Shown piece by piece: positions 35,726 through 46,274 of a stretch of DNA of 64,000 nt. A model generated the notes under the pieces. It had not been told where the DNA came from, did no database searches, and saw only the letters and a list, made by a program, of their open reading frames with translations. Origin of the DNA: Thermothielavioides terrestris NRRL 8126 (Eukaryota; Ascomycota; Sordariomycetes; Sordariales; Chaetomiaceae); the NCBI RefSeq assembly GCF_000226115.1, contig NC_016457.1, forward strand, positions 4,526,001 to 4,590,000, in the 5' to 3' direction. The translations under genes were made by a program, and so were the position numbers. Each line of letters begins with the position of its first letter. The first letter of the stretch is position 1.

Positions 35726-37438
35726 TCACTAGTTAGCTAACCTAGTGGCTAGCTAGGTTGGCTAGCCTAGAAAGCGAAGCCTTAGGTAGGAATTGAACTC
35801 GCGAAGTTGTAATCGACCTAGCGCTATACTAGGTCCTAAGCTATGTCCTAAGCTACAACTACTATACCGCTAGGCCTACTACAAAGTCATTTTAACAGCT
35901 AGGCTAAGCTAGGGCTATTAGGTTCAACTAGGTTGAAGGTAAAGATTTAGCTATTGTTCTAGGACTAATGACTAGGCTTAGTGGCTAGGGCCTAGGCGAA
36001 GGTCTAGGGTTGGAAGGCGTAGACCTCTTAGGCCTTGGCCTTGACTTAGGTCTAGGCTAGGCAGCCCTTATCTTAGGCCGAATGCTTTCCTCTATAGGCT
36101 AGGAAGTGGGGTAGCCGAAAGCCTTTGCGAGTAGGGCAGTCTATCTCGGTGTACCTACCTTCTTAGCTATAGGCTTTAGTTCTATAGTTAGGGTATAAGG
36201 CTTCTTTATAGTAGTAGCGTTGGATATACCTCTATTTTTAACACTTAAAGCACTAGGTAGGGTCCAAGGTTGACTAGTAGGGCTCGTAGTCGAATAGCTA
36301 GGCCCTCTAAAGTAGGCCTTCTTTGTAAGCCTTTATAGCTTTAGATTAGTTAGCTAAGGCAATGAGAATTATAGCCCTAGTATAGCCCTTAGCTACTAGA
36401 AGCCTAAACTTAACCTTGTTAATACTTTAGAGGCCGATTTCCTATTGGAAAGTAGCCTCTAAGACCCTATCTAAGTCCTTTCGATATATTCGTTTAACTA
36501 GGATTACAAAGGTCCTTATAGCCTCTCGAGCCTATAGGCCAAAGGCCTTTGGGACCTACTTTTCCTAGTTAGCTAAATATTACTCCTTAGTAGCTAAGTC
36601 TTTAAAGGTTAGGATAATATCTCTACTAAGGAGCTTCTAAGCTACTATAGCCCCGTTAGGCCTTTCTAAGGCTTGGTTAACAGCTTAGATTACCTTAGCT
36701 AGGGCCCTTATAGCTAGTTCAGCTAGTATACTAGCCCTATATATTGTAAGCTCCCTAGCAGCTCTAGGTAGGACTACTTTCTAGAGGGCAATAAGGTCTC
36801 TTAGGGGGGCTCCTATAGCTATATCGACCTAGGCTCGAGCTTATAGCTTCTATTAGTTAGTTTCTACGATAGCCTTTTTAACTTCTTTGGCTATAACCTT
36901 CTATAAGCTTTGTTCAAGTATATTTATAGGCTCTAAAGTAGGGCCTTTGGCTTAGCCGCTAGCTTAGTAGACTTCTTTGAGTCTGCTTATAATACCTTAG
37001 GCCTAGGCCTTTGCTTTAGCTAGCATCAGGACTAGTAGGCTACTCCAGAGGCTCTAGACCTCCTTCTAGGTCTAGTGAGTCTTCGGCTAGGCTTACGTAG
37101 TCGAGGGGGGGCCGGTCTAGGCCGACCCTCCTTCTTTAGGCGTTGTGGGAGTAGGGTCGTTAGCACCTATTACTTAGCAGCCGTAGACGACGTTGCTAGC
37201 CGTTGGCAGGTGTTGGGGGTCTAGGCTAGCCCAGTGGGGCAGGTAGATCGCGTAAGGGCGAAAAGTCTAACCGCTAGTCGGCTACTACTAAATTGCCCTG
37301 CTTTCCACCACCTCCCACACTCGCGTAATGGGCTGCGTGCAGTGGTGGTCAGTACAGCTAAATAGGGCTCGGCGAGAGCTTTCGAACGGTGATGGTTTTG
37401 AAGGGTTTGTCAGCGTTGCGGCTAGGATGTAGGCAAGC
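35726..37438 (-). mobile_element. LINE F, 5' part of a LINE A-family copy
   Basis: Matches the first 1.7 kb of LINEs A and C on the minus strand: the 5' start near 37438, ORF1 with zinc knuckles near 36120-36240, and the tRNA-like unit at 35779-35876. Homology fades near 35726. ORF2 and the 3' tail are absent. LINE insertions normally lose the 5' end, so this copy must have been cut by a later deletion or rearrangement. Confidence 0.7.
35779..35876 (-). ncRNA. tRNA-like sequence inside LINE F
   Basis: The same 98-nt unit as in LINEs A, C and H. The T-arm reads GCGAG TTCAATT CCTAC on the minus strand. It is more altered than in LINE C but of the same length. Confidence 0.4.
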
Positions 37439-37459
37439 GCTCTAAGACTCGCTTTATGT

Positions 37460-37742
37460 CAGACACTATCTTTTTCTTCTTATTCCTAGGCATTTGTTAT
37501 ATATAATTATAGTAAAGATATCTATAACTATACTATAATTAGAGGTAAGGAGTGTTTTCTTTAAAAAGGGAACTTCGCTTATAACCCCTTTGTAAAAACT
37601 AGACTATATCAATATACTTTTGTAATATATACTAGTGTTTAGGAGTATCGCCTTATCAGCTGACGAGGCTAAGAGGCATTGATCTTTCTCACCCTTATAT
37701 ATTTATCGCTAGATAGTCACCAAGGACTATCTATGTATAACA
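37460..37742 (+). repeat. Gypsy1-family 3' LTR with a scrap of upstream sequence
   Basis: The LTR is 37495-37742 (248 bp, TGTTATATA to TGTATAACA). The preceding 35 bp contain CTATCTTTTTCTTCTTAT, as before the Gypsy1 3' LTR, so this is the end of an element and not a simple solo LTR. The rest is replaced by LINE F sequence. Confidence 0.75.
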
Positions 37743-37818
37743 CCTAGGCTAGGTATATAAGGCTACGCCTAGGATCTACAATAGTCCTATACTAGACCCA
37801 CCGTGGGCCTATAGCAGG

Positions 37819-38104
37819 TGTTACACGAACAAAGTGGGTGAGTTGCTACCTAACCTCGTTAGCCAAGGTAGCGGGGCACTTAAACCAAGCAGGAGCTTCG
37901 GAGGAGTGCAAGATAGATGTATTGCAAGAGTGTAGAATGCAGGCAAGTGCCTACCTAAATATAGGAGTGTAGTAGCCTGTGCGTAAGGTGGCCTGTGCAC
38001 TGTTGCGAAGCCTAGTGCTATTGTAGGGCCCAGTGGGCCCAGTGGACCCACACTTACGTAGTTGGCTACAGGTGGACACAGGTGACTTACAACTACGTAT
38101 AATA
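37819..38104 (-). repeat. TRIM-like element LTR, copy 1
   Basis: 286 bp. It starts TGTTACACGAAC, the least changed terminus of the three, and ends CGTATAATA. Confidence 0.75.
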
Positions 38105-38310
38105 ATTGCCCCCCCTATAAACAAACAGAAAAGCTGTCCTTAGCTTACAAGTCCATTGCATCTTGCACCTCAACTATCCAACCATTCAATCCATTTAATC
38201 CACCTATCGGGTTCCTTAATCGAGGCGACTAGCTAGTTGGGTTCTTTGATTGGGGCAACTAGTTAGGGCGATTGATTAGAGCGATCGGTCGGTCGGAAGT
38301 TAGAGCGGTC

Positions 38311-38430
38311 GGAAGGATAGGAGCTAGGCCGGGGCGACGAGGTCTTGGAAAGTGGTCGCGATTGACGGTTGGAAGGATAGGAGCTAGGCTAGGGCGACGA
38401 GGTCTTGGAAAGTGGTCGCGATTGACGGTT
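38311..38430. repeat. Two 60-bp tandem repeats in the TRIM-like internal region
   Basis: Units 38311-38370 and 38371-38430 begin GGAAGGATAGGAGCTAGG and end ATTGACGGTT, with two differences. The repeat is also present in the second internal copy, at about 40793-40912, so it predates the tandem. It explains opposing 66- and 71-codon frames here, which are not genes. Confidence 0.85.
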
Positions 38431-38745
38431 GGTCTTTGGGAGCTAAGCCGTTGCAACAAGGTGTTGAAGGTCGCAATTGTATCCTAGATACCGACCTCTA
38501 GGTTAGGTTATACTCTTTAGGCAGCTACCTTTAGGAGCTTGAGGGCTTCGTAATACTTAGAGACCACCTAAGTAAGTAAAACTACAAGTGCTTCCTAGTA
38601 AGGTACTCGGGGTATCTACGCCTATATATAGTTGCCTAAGCTATATAACGTGGTACTGCTTAGGTACATTGTTGATAAACACTAGCTCCCTTATAAAGGA
38701 AACTTATAGTTTACTATAGGTTCGAGTCTAGTAGTGGGCACCACT

Positions 38746-39031
38746 TGTTATATAAACAAAGTAATACTACCTAACCTCGTTAGCTAAGGTAGCGGGGTAC
38801 TCAAACTAAGCAAGAGCTTTAGAGGAGTATAAGATAGATTTTACAAGAGTGTAGAATATAGGCAAGTGCTTATCTAAATATAGGAGTGTAGTAGCCTGTG
38901 TGTAAGGTGGCCTATGCACTATTGCGAGGCCTAGTGCTATTGTAGAGCCTAGTGCTGTTGTGGAGCCTAGTGGGCCCACATTGCGCAGTTGGCTACAGGT
39001 GGCTACAGGTGACCTACAACTATATATAATA
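38746..39031 (-). repeat. TRIM-like element LTR, copy 2
   Basis: 286 bp, the shared middle LTR of the tandem, more RIP-altered than copy 1 (start TGTTATATAAAC). Confidence 0.75.
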
Positions 39032-39195
39032 ATTGCCCCCCCTATAAACAAATAGAAAAGCTGTCCTTAGCTTATAAGTCTATTGTATCTTACATCTCAA
39101 CTATCTAACTATTTAATCTATTTAATCTACTTATTAGGTTCCTTAATTAGGGCGACTAGCTAGTCGGGTTCTTTAATTAGGGCGACTAGTCATAG

Positions 39196-39394
39196 TGAGG
39201 AGAGTAGGCGAGGGCCATTAGGCTGAGCGAGAGCCACAGAGAAGAGAAGGATAGATGATCGAAGGTGCTCCTCCCAGTAGGTGGGAGGAGAGCTGAGATC
39301 TATATACACATATAGGAGCTCAGCTCCCACCGAGGAGCCCCACAGGTGCCAGAGCCACAGAGCTATAGATAGGGGGCCAGTGTAGTATACGACA
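39196..39394 (-). repeat. LTR of the deleted Copia relative (left)
   Basis: 199 bp, TGAGGAGAGT to TACGACA on the plus strand. It contains a near-palindrome around ATATACACATATAGGAGCTC. Confidence 0.8.
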
Positions 39395-40545
39395 CACCCC
39401 CTAAACACGCTTCGAGAGGAGCAGGTCTATAGAAAAACGCAAGGCACACTAGGCTACAGATCCAACCTAAGAACTATCCCTCGAACAAAAGAAAAAACAG
39501 GTGCCTAACAAGGCTGTTAAGGCTCGTAGTTGCCTTAGGTTGGCTATATTAGCTAAAGCGAAAAGTGGTCGAACAGACCTCCACTGTTAAAAGTGTCGAC
39601 CACAGTGGTAGTAGCAATACTTGCCGTTATACTACCCTAGCTAGTACTCCTAGGTATACTGCTATCTTAGCAACAACTGTGCTAACGCCTATATTAGGGG
39701 CCTCCACTAATATAGTAGGTCTCCGGTCTACTATCACTACTAGCCTAGTGATTAGCAAGGGGGCCGCTCCCTCTAAACACGTCTAGGCGTTCCTAGCGTA
39801 GCTCTGGAGTCGGTTCTAGAGTATAAGGACTACCAGTAGGATCCTCGCTCGAGCCCTAGCCTCGGGTGCTCGAGTACTTCCGTACCCCCTAGATAGGATA
39901 GAGAGTAGGGAGGATCCTACCCTTCTAGTTCCCTCGGCATCCCCTAGTTGTATTAGAGGGCTAGGAACTGTCACTAGGTCCTCCTAGGCTACAACTCCAA
40001 TAGGGTATAGAGCACGTGCTATACCTAGAAGCTGAAAAACCAAGTGTAGAACTGTAGGCGCCTAGACCTATAGTCACCATTGTACACCTAGTACCTAATT
40101 CTATAGTGCTAGCTAATCAGGAAGGCTACTAGGAATTCAGGTCTCTATAGCGAAGTCGAAAGAAGTCGAAAAAGGCCGTAGGAAGTGCCCTACCTTATAG
40201 AGGTGGACGGTTGGAAAAAGATCTTCCAAGACTGTGGCACCTAGTAGGGCCGCCTATCGATCGCTCCTAAGAATAGCCGTAGTATACACGCTAGTGGCTT
40301 GGCGAGCAGTAGCTGAGATTGCCGTCGGGAGTCAGGAGATCTAAACGCTCTAAGAAAAAAAGAGGCTTAAAAAAGAGGTTGTCGGAGGTCGACGATCGAA
40401 GGCGCTCTCAATCGCAAGAGGCAGGCGCAAGTTGGATAGATGCTACAGTGGTTGCAAAAGGCTAGAAGAAAGAAGAAAGGGAATGAAGGATGGCCCTGCA
40501 AAGCAACCTCCAAGGGTGATTTGAAGCGCGAACTGGGCTTATAAC

Positions 40546-40744
40546 TGAGGAGAGTAGGCGAGGGCCATCAGGCTAAGCGAGAGCCGCAGAGAAGAGAAGG
40601 ATAGATGATCGAGGGTGCTCTTCCCAGTAGGTAGGAGGAGAGCTGAGATCTATATACACATATAGGAGCTCAGCCCCCACCGAGGAGCCCCACAGGTGCC
40701 AGAGCCACAGAGCCACAGACAGGGGGCCAGTGTGGTACGCGACA
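40546..40744 (-). repeat. LTR of the deleted Copia relative (right)
   Basis: 199 bp, the same boundaries as the left LTR. The few differences include RIP-type C/T and G/A changes. Confidence 0.8.
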
Positions 40745-41226
40745 TAGGGCGATTAATTAGAGCGATCGGTTAGTCGGAGGTTAGAGCAGTCGAAAGAATA
40801 GGAGCTAGGCCAGGGCAACGAGGTCTTAGAAAGTGGTTACAATTGACGGTTGGAAAGATAGGAGCTAGGCTAGGGCGACAAGGTCTTGGAAAGTGGTTAC
40901 GATTGACGGTTGGTCTTTAGGAGCCGAGCTATTACAATAAGGTATTGAAGGTCGCAATTGTATCCTAGATACCGACCTCTAGGTTAGGTTATACTCTTTA
41001 GGCAGCTACCCTTAGGAGCTTGAGGGCTTTGTAATATTTAGAGACTACCTAAGTAAGCAAAACCACAAGTGCTTCCTAGTAGGGTACTCGGGGCACCTAC
41101 GCTTGTATATAGTTGCCTAAGCTATATAACGTGGTACTGCTTAGGTATGCTGTTGATGAATACTGGCTCTCTTACAAAGGAACCTTATAGTTCACTATAA
41201 GTTCGAGTTCAGTAGTAGGCACCACT

Positions 41227-41507
41227 TGTTATATAAACAAAGTGGGTACTACCTGACCTCGTTAGCCAAGGTAGTAGGGCACTTAAACTAAGTCGGAGCT
41301 TTGGAGGAGTGCAAGATAGATGTATTGCAAGAGTGTAGAATATAGGCAAGTGCCTACCTAAATATAGGAGTGTAGTAGCCTGTGCATAAGGTGGCCTATG
41401 CACTGTTGTAGGGCCTAGTGCTGTTGTAGGGCCCAGTGGGCCCAGTGGACCCACACTTACGCAGTTGGCTACAGGTGGACATAGGTGACCTACAACTGCG
41501 TGTAATA
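41227..41507 (-). repeat. TRIM-like element LTR, copy 3
   Basis: 281 bp, ending CGTGTAATA. It is followed by GCAGC, which pairs with GCAGG before copy 1 as the target duplication. Confidence 0.75.
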
Positions 41508-41677
41508 GCAGCCCTACCTCGCGCTTAGAATAATATTGGTCTAAGCCCCCTATACGCAAGCCTTTGGAAACTCTGTGCGCGAAGGCCGCAACTTATACTT
41601 CTCCTTTTCTCTCTTTAAGGTAGTTGAATAGAATATTGTGCGCTTATCTGCAGATGCTATAAGACTAGCACGTTACA

Positions 41678-42247
41678 AAGAAGGGCGCTATTCTACTAAG
41701 CGAAGGAAGATATCTAATCATCTCCTTAATTATATTGCTTAAGAATCAGTACCCCCTTGTCTATAACTTATAGAGACTACGTCTGTGACCTTATATCTTG
41801 CTAGTAGCATTCAAAGACTTCTATTATCATTTTTTTAGTAATAGGATATAGTAGTAACAGCGCTAGCTAATGGTCTACAATGCTAGAATTTGTAGAAGTC
41901 TCTATCGCTAGCGAGAGAGAGACAGCGTATATAGGCAGCAGAAAGAGACGAAAATAGGAAATGATACGGGAAATGAAAACCAAAATCGGAAAGAGCAGTG
42001 AAAAACAGGTCTAACTCTCTTTCAGCTAGAAACACTCCACATTCATTGGCCCAAACTCCAGCTAGCATGCAACTGTAGCGGATCTGACACCCACTGCAGA
42101 GCATTCGATCCACATCAGCAACCTGCAAGATACAAATTATAAAGGATGTTTCCCAATAGTCAACCCTGGTGGGATTGACCAAAATGTCTGCAATAACCCT
42201 AGATACAAAACGTACACTTGTCCCAACCGGTGATTAGCTACGGGAGA
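41678..42247 (-). other. RIP-poor stretch with a possible host gene fragment
   Basis: The part right of about 41880 has balanced composition. The minus strand holds a 99-codon open frame (42182-41883) with a cluster LCSGCQIRYSC, then NEC, then a Phe-rich end. A TTGCAG site precedes GTTGCTGATGTGGATCG inside this frame and could be an intron acceptor. I do not recognise the protein. It may be the remains of a host exon stranded between repeats, or part of an unclassified repeat. The part 41678-41880 shows nothing I can name. Confidence 0.3.
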
Positions 42248-42435
42248 CTACGACGTGATTGGAGTAAAAAGCTGCTGCTTGAGCTCTGGCCTAATATACA
42301 AGGCATCTAGGGAACGAGGGAAGAGAGGGAAACAGAGCGCAGAGTCTCAAAAGATGCACCCGACTATATCAGTAGAACGTAGACACTAAGTGTTTTGAAC
42401 GATTTGTATCGCTTCGCTCTACTTACGCTATAGGG
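42248..42435. repeat. Dispersed unclassified repeat (copy 3, second half)
   Basis: Resembles 3899-4091. It is less RIP-altered here (ACGACGTGATTGGAGTAAAA). It ends at CTATAGGGGC, where LINE G sequence begins. Confidence 0.5.
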
Positions 42436-42618
42436 GCCTAGCTACTCTTTTTTTTTTCTTTGTAGTATTTAGACTTAGACTCACTTGTTTCTTTCTTTGA
42501 TTCTAAAGGTCGGATATAGATTTTTCACCTAGCCCTTAGGCACAGTTTTCCTATATATAAGGGGTAAAAGGATTGGCGAGCCTTAGCTAAGGGCATATTG
42601 GGATAGAAAATAATAAAA
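42435..42618 (+). mobile_element. LINE G, 3' end fragment of a LINE A-family copy
   Basis: Only about 180 bp of the family 3' end are present: GGCCTAGCTACTCTTTTT, the conserved 3' untranslated region, and a GGATAGAAAATAATAAAA tail. This is a severely 5'-truncated insertion. Confidence 0.75.
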
Positions 42619-42619
42619 A

Positions 42620-42681
42620 CAATTATATACTTTACTAAAACTATATAGCCGCCTACTTAGAAGACGCTTGTCAAAGCCCCT
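42620..42681 (+). repeat. Scrap of the Gypsy1 extra frame
   Basis: About 60 bp resembling 30224-30290 of Gypsy1 (CCGCCTA..TAGAAGACGC). It is trapped between the tails of LINE G and LINE H and shows that another copy of the Gypsy1 post-pol region existed here. Confidence 0.45.
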
Positions 42682-42889
42682 ATTTATTATTTCCTACCCT
42701 GATATGCCCTTAGCTAGGGCTCGCTAGTCCTTCTACCGCTTATATACAGGAAAACCGTGCCCCAAGGGCCGGATAAAAAACCTGTAACCGACCTTTAGAA
42801 TCAAGGAAAAACAAAACGAACGAGTCTGAGTCCCAATACTATAAGGAAAAGGGAAAAAGAGTAGCTAGGCCAAGTAGGCCCAGTAGCCT

Positions 42890-45800
42890 AGGGCTAGCCT
42901 AGGCTAGGCTCCTAGGCAAGGTCTAGCTTTGCAGCTAGCCTATACTTTGGAAGTCGGCCTAACTATAGAAGCCAGTTAACCACCCCCCTTGCAAGCCTGC
43001 GAGCCTAGGCTCCTCCACTACGTAGTACGTAGTAGAGGTCTAAGCAGGTCTATATAGCCTAGGGTGCCCAGGGTCTAGGCCTCGGGGGGTGCCTGCACCA
43101 GACCACCAAGTGCTCTACCGTTTCCATACCTTCACCGTAAGTGTAAAGGGGGGTATTGACGTCTGGGACCTAGGCCTTAAAAAGGAAGCCCCGAAGGCCT
43201 ATAGCCCCTACCCTAGCCTAGGTTAGTAGAGAGCTCTAGGCCTTAGTTAGGCCTTGATGCCGAGCTAGGGCCCTATTAGTAAAGAGGAAGTTAGGGGGGT
43301 CCCAGTTAGCCGGCCTCCTAGGCTTTCTACCTTGCACCTAAACCTTCTACTTCTACCGCTCCTCCAAAGCCTCTCTAAGCGCCTGCTTAGTAGGCCTATG
43401 GCCAGCCTACTACAGTGCCGCTAGCGCTTGCTTTTCTACAATTGTAGGCTCTTGTAGTCCCTACACCCTCTAGGGCCCTCTTTGGCCTCTAGGCTTTCTA
43501 AACCTCTTATAGAGCTTAAAGCAAGCCCTATTTATTATGTCGATAGGCCTTTAGCCCCCTAGGAGGACCGGTCGTCGAATTCGCCTCTCGAAGTCTGCTA
43601 GCCTTTTATTAAGGTATAGGTCTAGAGGGGGGACCTAGGCCTCGGTCTCGAGGGTATAGGTAGGTGTAGCCTAGTAGGCCCTAGTGACTACCTGGAGGCT
43701 ATGGTTCTAGGCCTTGGCTAGGCCCCTAGCAATGCCCTAGGGCTAGCCCTAGGGGGGGGTAGGAGTATAGGCAGTAGAGGCACCGTAGGCTATAGCACTA
43801 CGTATACACTTAGTATAGATTTCCCTAGCCTAGGCTAGGCTAGGGCCCTAAGTCTTTGCAGTTATCCTAGTTAGAGTGTACTCCTAGGTCCGTAGCTTGC
43901 CCTCTATAGCTATCCTATAGGCCCCCCACTGTAGCCTCTAGTCTAGCTAAGCTCCTAAGAACCTAGCCGACTAGGTAGGCTATATAGGCCTAGTTCCCCC
44001 CCCCTGTGGCAGAGCTAAGTGCACTAGGATAGCCTACTGCTACTAGCCTTTGTTGAAGTGCACTAGTTCGCTTTTTTTAGCTACGAAGGCTATGCCCTAG
44101 GTTTTAGCCTATTGTAGGCATGTATCCTAGGCTTTTTCCAACTGTTAAACGTTAGCTTCTAGGGTTCTATTAAAGGCTAGTAGGTTAGTATTATTGGTAA
44201 ACCCTACTAGGCCTAGGTGCGGGTGCCTCTCTTTTAGCACCCTATATAGGGTGCTAATATAGAGCAGGAATAGCACTAGGGATAGAGGAGAGCCTTAGGG
44301 GACCCTTGCCACTATTAGGATAAGCTCTATAGCCCTCCTATTAAAATAGAGGATAGCTAATCAGTTGGCTAGCCAAGCCTTAATCTATAAAACTAGCTAC
44401 CTTAGGTAGCTAAGGTCTCGAAAGGTAGCTAGGAGCCTAGGATAGTTGACTATATCGAAGGCTCTAGAGATATTAAGCTGTAGAAGCGAGGCTATTGCCT
44501 ATTGCCTCTAGGCCTCTTAGAGCTAGGTCACTACTAGCTATATCGCTAGCTCTGTAGACCTATAGGCTCTATTGCCCATTTGTTCTTTAGAGAGTAGGCC
44601 ATTGGCTTTAGTAGCCTCTATAATCCTCTTCGTTACTACTGCCTTTATAACCTTGTCAATAGTAGGCAATAGAGCGATAGGCCTATAGCTAGCAAGGGTC
44701 TAGTTAACTGCTAGAGGCTTGCTAAGCTTCTATAGCACTACTGTTTTAGCTACTTTGAAACGTAGAGGGAACTACCCTACCTGTAGGCACCTAGTGGCCA
44801 ATATAGCTAAGATCTAAGCCAGTGGCTAGCCGTAGGCCTTGAGTAGGCCGTTAGGTAGAAGGTCTTCTCCTAGAGCCTTCTATAGGGCAACGCCCTACAA
44901 AGCTCGGCTAATGTCTTTAGGTATTACCCTCTGTTCGATAGCGAGCTAGCTAGGCTAGTCCTAGGCAAGGCTAGGGTCTTAGATATTAAAGAGGTCGATA
45001 GGTAGGTTTAGGAAAAACTAGTCTATAAGAGCCTAGGCCTTAGCCTCGAAGGTAGTTAGGCTAGGGGCCCCCTAGGCCACTTAGAGGGCTAGGAGCTTAG
45101 GGGGGTCGATAGGGGCATAGCTCTTAAGCTAAGCCCACTTTTCTAGCCTCTATAGTAGAGCCTAGTTGTCGCTAGCCTCCTAGAGGGTAGCCTTCTAGTT
45201 GGCTATTTTAAAGGCCTTAATAGCCCTCGACAATGCCTTAGTAGCCCTATTGTAGTTTGTCTAGTACTTGGGGGTAGAGACTACCTTATAGGCCTTCTTA
45301 GCCTATCTAACCTACTTTCGAAGATCTTAGATCTCTAGGGACTACTATAGGGCTTGGAAGCCTTGGTAGAGCCGTTTCCAAGGGGTAGTATAGTTTACAA
45401 TAGCCTATAGCTCGGCTATTAGCCTATTAACAGCCTCTTATAGGCCCTAGGCCGTTATAGCCTGCCTAGCAAGCTCACTTGAGGTAAGCCCTATTGTAAT
45501 AGGCAAGGTCTTCGCCTTAGCTTCGACCTTGTCCTTCTGTATTATACCCTAGGCCTACCCCGTTGGACAGCTATCCTAGTCCCCTCTAGGCCTAGATATA
45601 AGGGCTTCGAGGGCCTAGGGGTAGTAGTCGAACCGCCCCCTAGTATCTAGGCCACAGTAGGTACCTTATAGGTCTATAGAGGCCTAAATATAGTTAATAG
45701 TCGATAGCTAAGCTAGCCAATAGCCTTAGAGGGCCTAAGTTATAGCCCTATAGGGCGTATAAAGTTCAAGATCCTACTAGATAGCTAGATCGAATAGCTT

Positions 45801-46003
45801 ATTGGCCTTTCGATCTAGCCAACTATATTAGTCCCAACAGGGGTAGTAGAGGTTGAAGTCCCCCGCTAGGACTATAGGCCCTATAGGGGCAAGTAGCTAT
45901 AGGAGCCTACTTAGCACCTCTTTAGAGTCTAGAGGGTTGTAAACCGACTAGACCTTAAAGCTCTACTCTAGCTAGACCTAGTACTAAAGATCCTCTATAC
46001 TAT
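42890..46003 (-). pseudogene. LINE H ORF2 relic, RT and C-terminal part
   Basis: Minus-strand ORF2 of the LINE A family: the C-terminal finger and RNase H-like region near 43030-43330, the reverse transcriptase near 44160-44900, and part of the endonuclease near 45580-45990. The catalytic block (GFTNNTNLLAF-like, near 44185-44215) has lost Asp codons by G-to-A change. It is cut by Gypsy2 and continues at 61274. Confidence 0.65.
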
Positions 46004-46274
46004 TGTAACGTACTGGCCTTATAGCGTCTACAGATAAGCGTACAATGTTCTATTCAACTACCTTAAGGAAGGAAAAAGGAGAAGTATAGGCTACGGTCCC
46101 TATGTATAGAGTTTTTTAGGGGCTCGCGAAGTGGGTTCGGACCGATGTTATTCTAGGCGCGAAGCAGGCCCGCCATAGGTCCGTCCTAGGGCCGCCGTGG
46201 ATCTGTCCTAGGGCCGCCACGGATCCTAGGCGTAGCCCTATATACCTAGCCTAGGTATAGCCTAGTCTATAACA
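46004..46274 (-). repeat. Gypsy2 3' LTR
   Basis: 271 bp, plus strand TGTAACGTAC to CTATAACA. It is more RIP-altered than its partner at 60998. Confidence 0.9.

Larger units (their letters stand above)
39196..40744 (-). mobile_element. Internally deleted Copia relative nested in the TRIM-like element
   Basis: Two 199-bp LTRs (39196-39394 and 40546-40744) flank 1151 bp. On the minus strand the LTR starts TGTCGCGT and ends CTCCTCA, and the sequence next to it is GTTATAAGCCCAGTTCGCGC. The intact Copia at 47216 has TGTCGCGT, CTTCTCA and GTTATGAGCCCGGTTCGCGC at the same places. Its interior at about 39740-40000 matches the minus strand of 50440-50740, the linker between integrase and reverse transcriptase of Copia pol. 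The catalytic domains are missing. It is moderately RIP-altered. The flanks CATAG and TAGGG share only TAG, so a clean target duplication is not shown. The plus frame at 39565-39786 is antisense to the pol remnant. Confidence 0.7.
37819..41507 (-). mobile_element. Non-autonomous TRIM-like LTR element, LTR-internal-LTR-internal-LTR
   Basis: Three LTRs (37819-38104, 38746-39031, 41227-41507; 286, 286 and 281 bp) separate two copies of the same internal region. The first internal copy is 641 bp. The second is the same length once the nested Copia relative is removed. The ends are TGTTACACG and CGTRTAATA. The orientation is minus: next to an LTR (plus strand 38720-38745) lies the complement of TGGTGCCCACTACTAGACTC, a textbook tRNA 3'-end primer site. 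On the other side a GGGGGGGCAAT purine tract abuts the LTR. No coding frame is present, so it must rely on proteins from another element. The internal region holds a 60-bp tandem repeat. Confidence 0.75.
37743..41677 (-). repeat. Gypsy2-family LTR remnant, split by the tandem-LTR element
   Basis: Two pieces, 37743-37818 and 41508-41677, together match most of the 271-bp Gypsy2 LTR in the same orientation as the Gypsy2 element. The left piece shares CTAGGCTAGGTATATA and the GGATC..C motifs. The right piece shares ATAATATTGGTC, TATACTTCTCCTTTT, TAGTTGAATAGAA and the end GCACGTTACA. The first 20-25 bp are missing where the Gypsy1-family LTR abuts. The tandem-LTR element sits between the pieces with target duplication GCAGG/GCAGC. 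Confidence 0.65.

Noticed and set aside
38259..38487. Opposing 66- and 71-codon frames
   Set aside because: Both come from the 60-bp tandem repeat of the TRIM-like internal region, so their repeated peptides reflect the repeat.
39565..39786. 73-codon plus frame in the deleted Copia relative
   Set aside because: Antisense to a remnant of the Copia pol linker; the matching antisense frame also appears in the intact Copia at 50044-50718, where it is clearly a shadow of pol.
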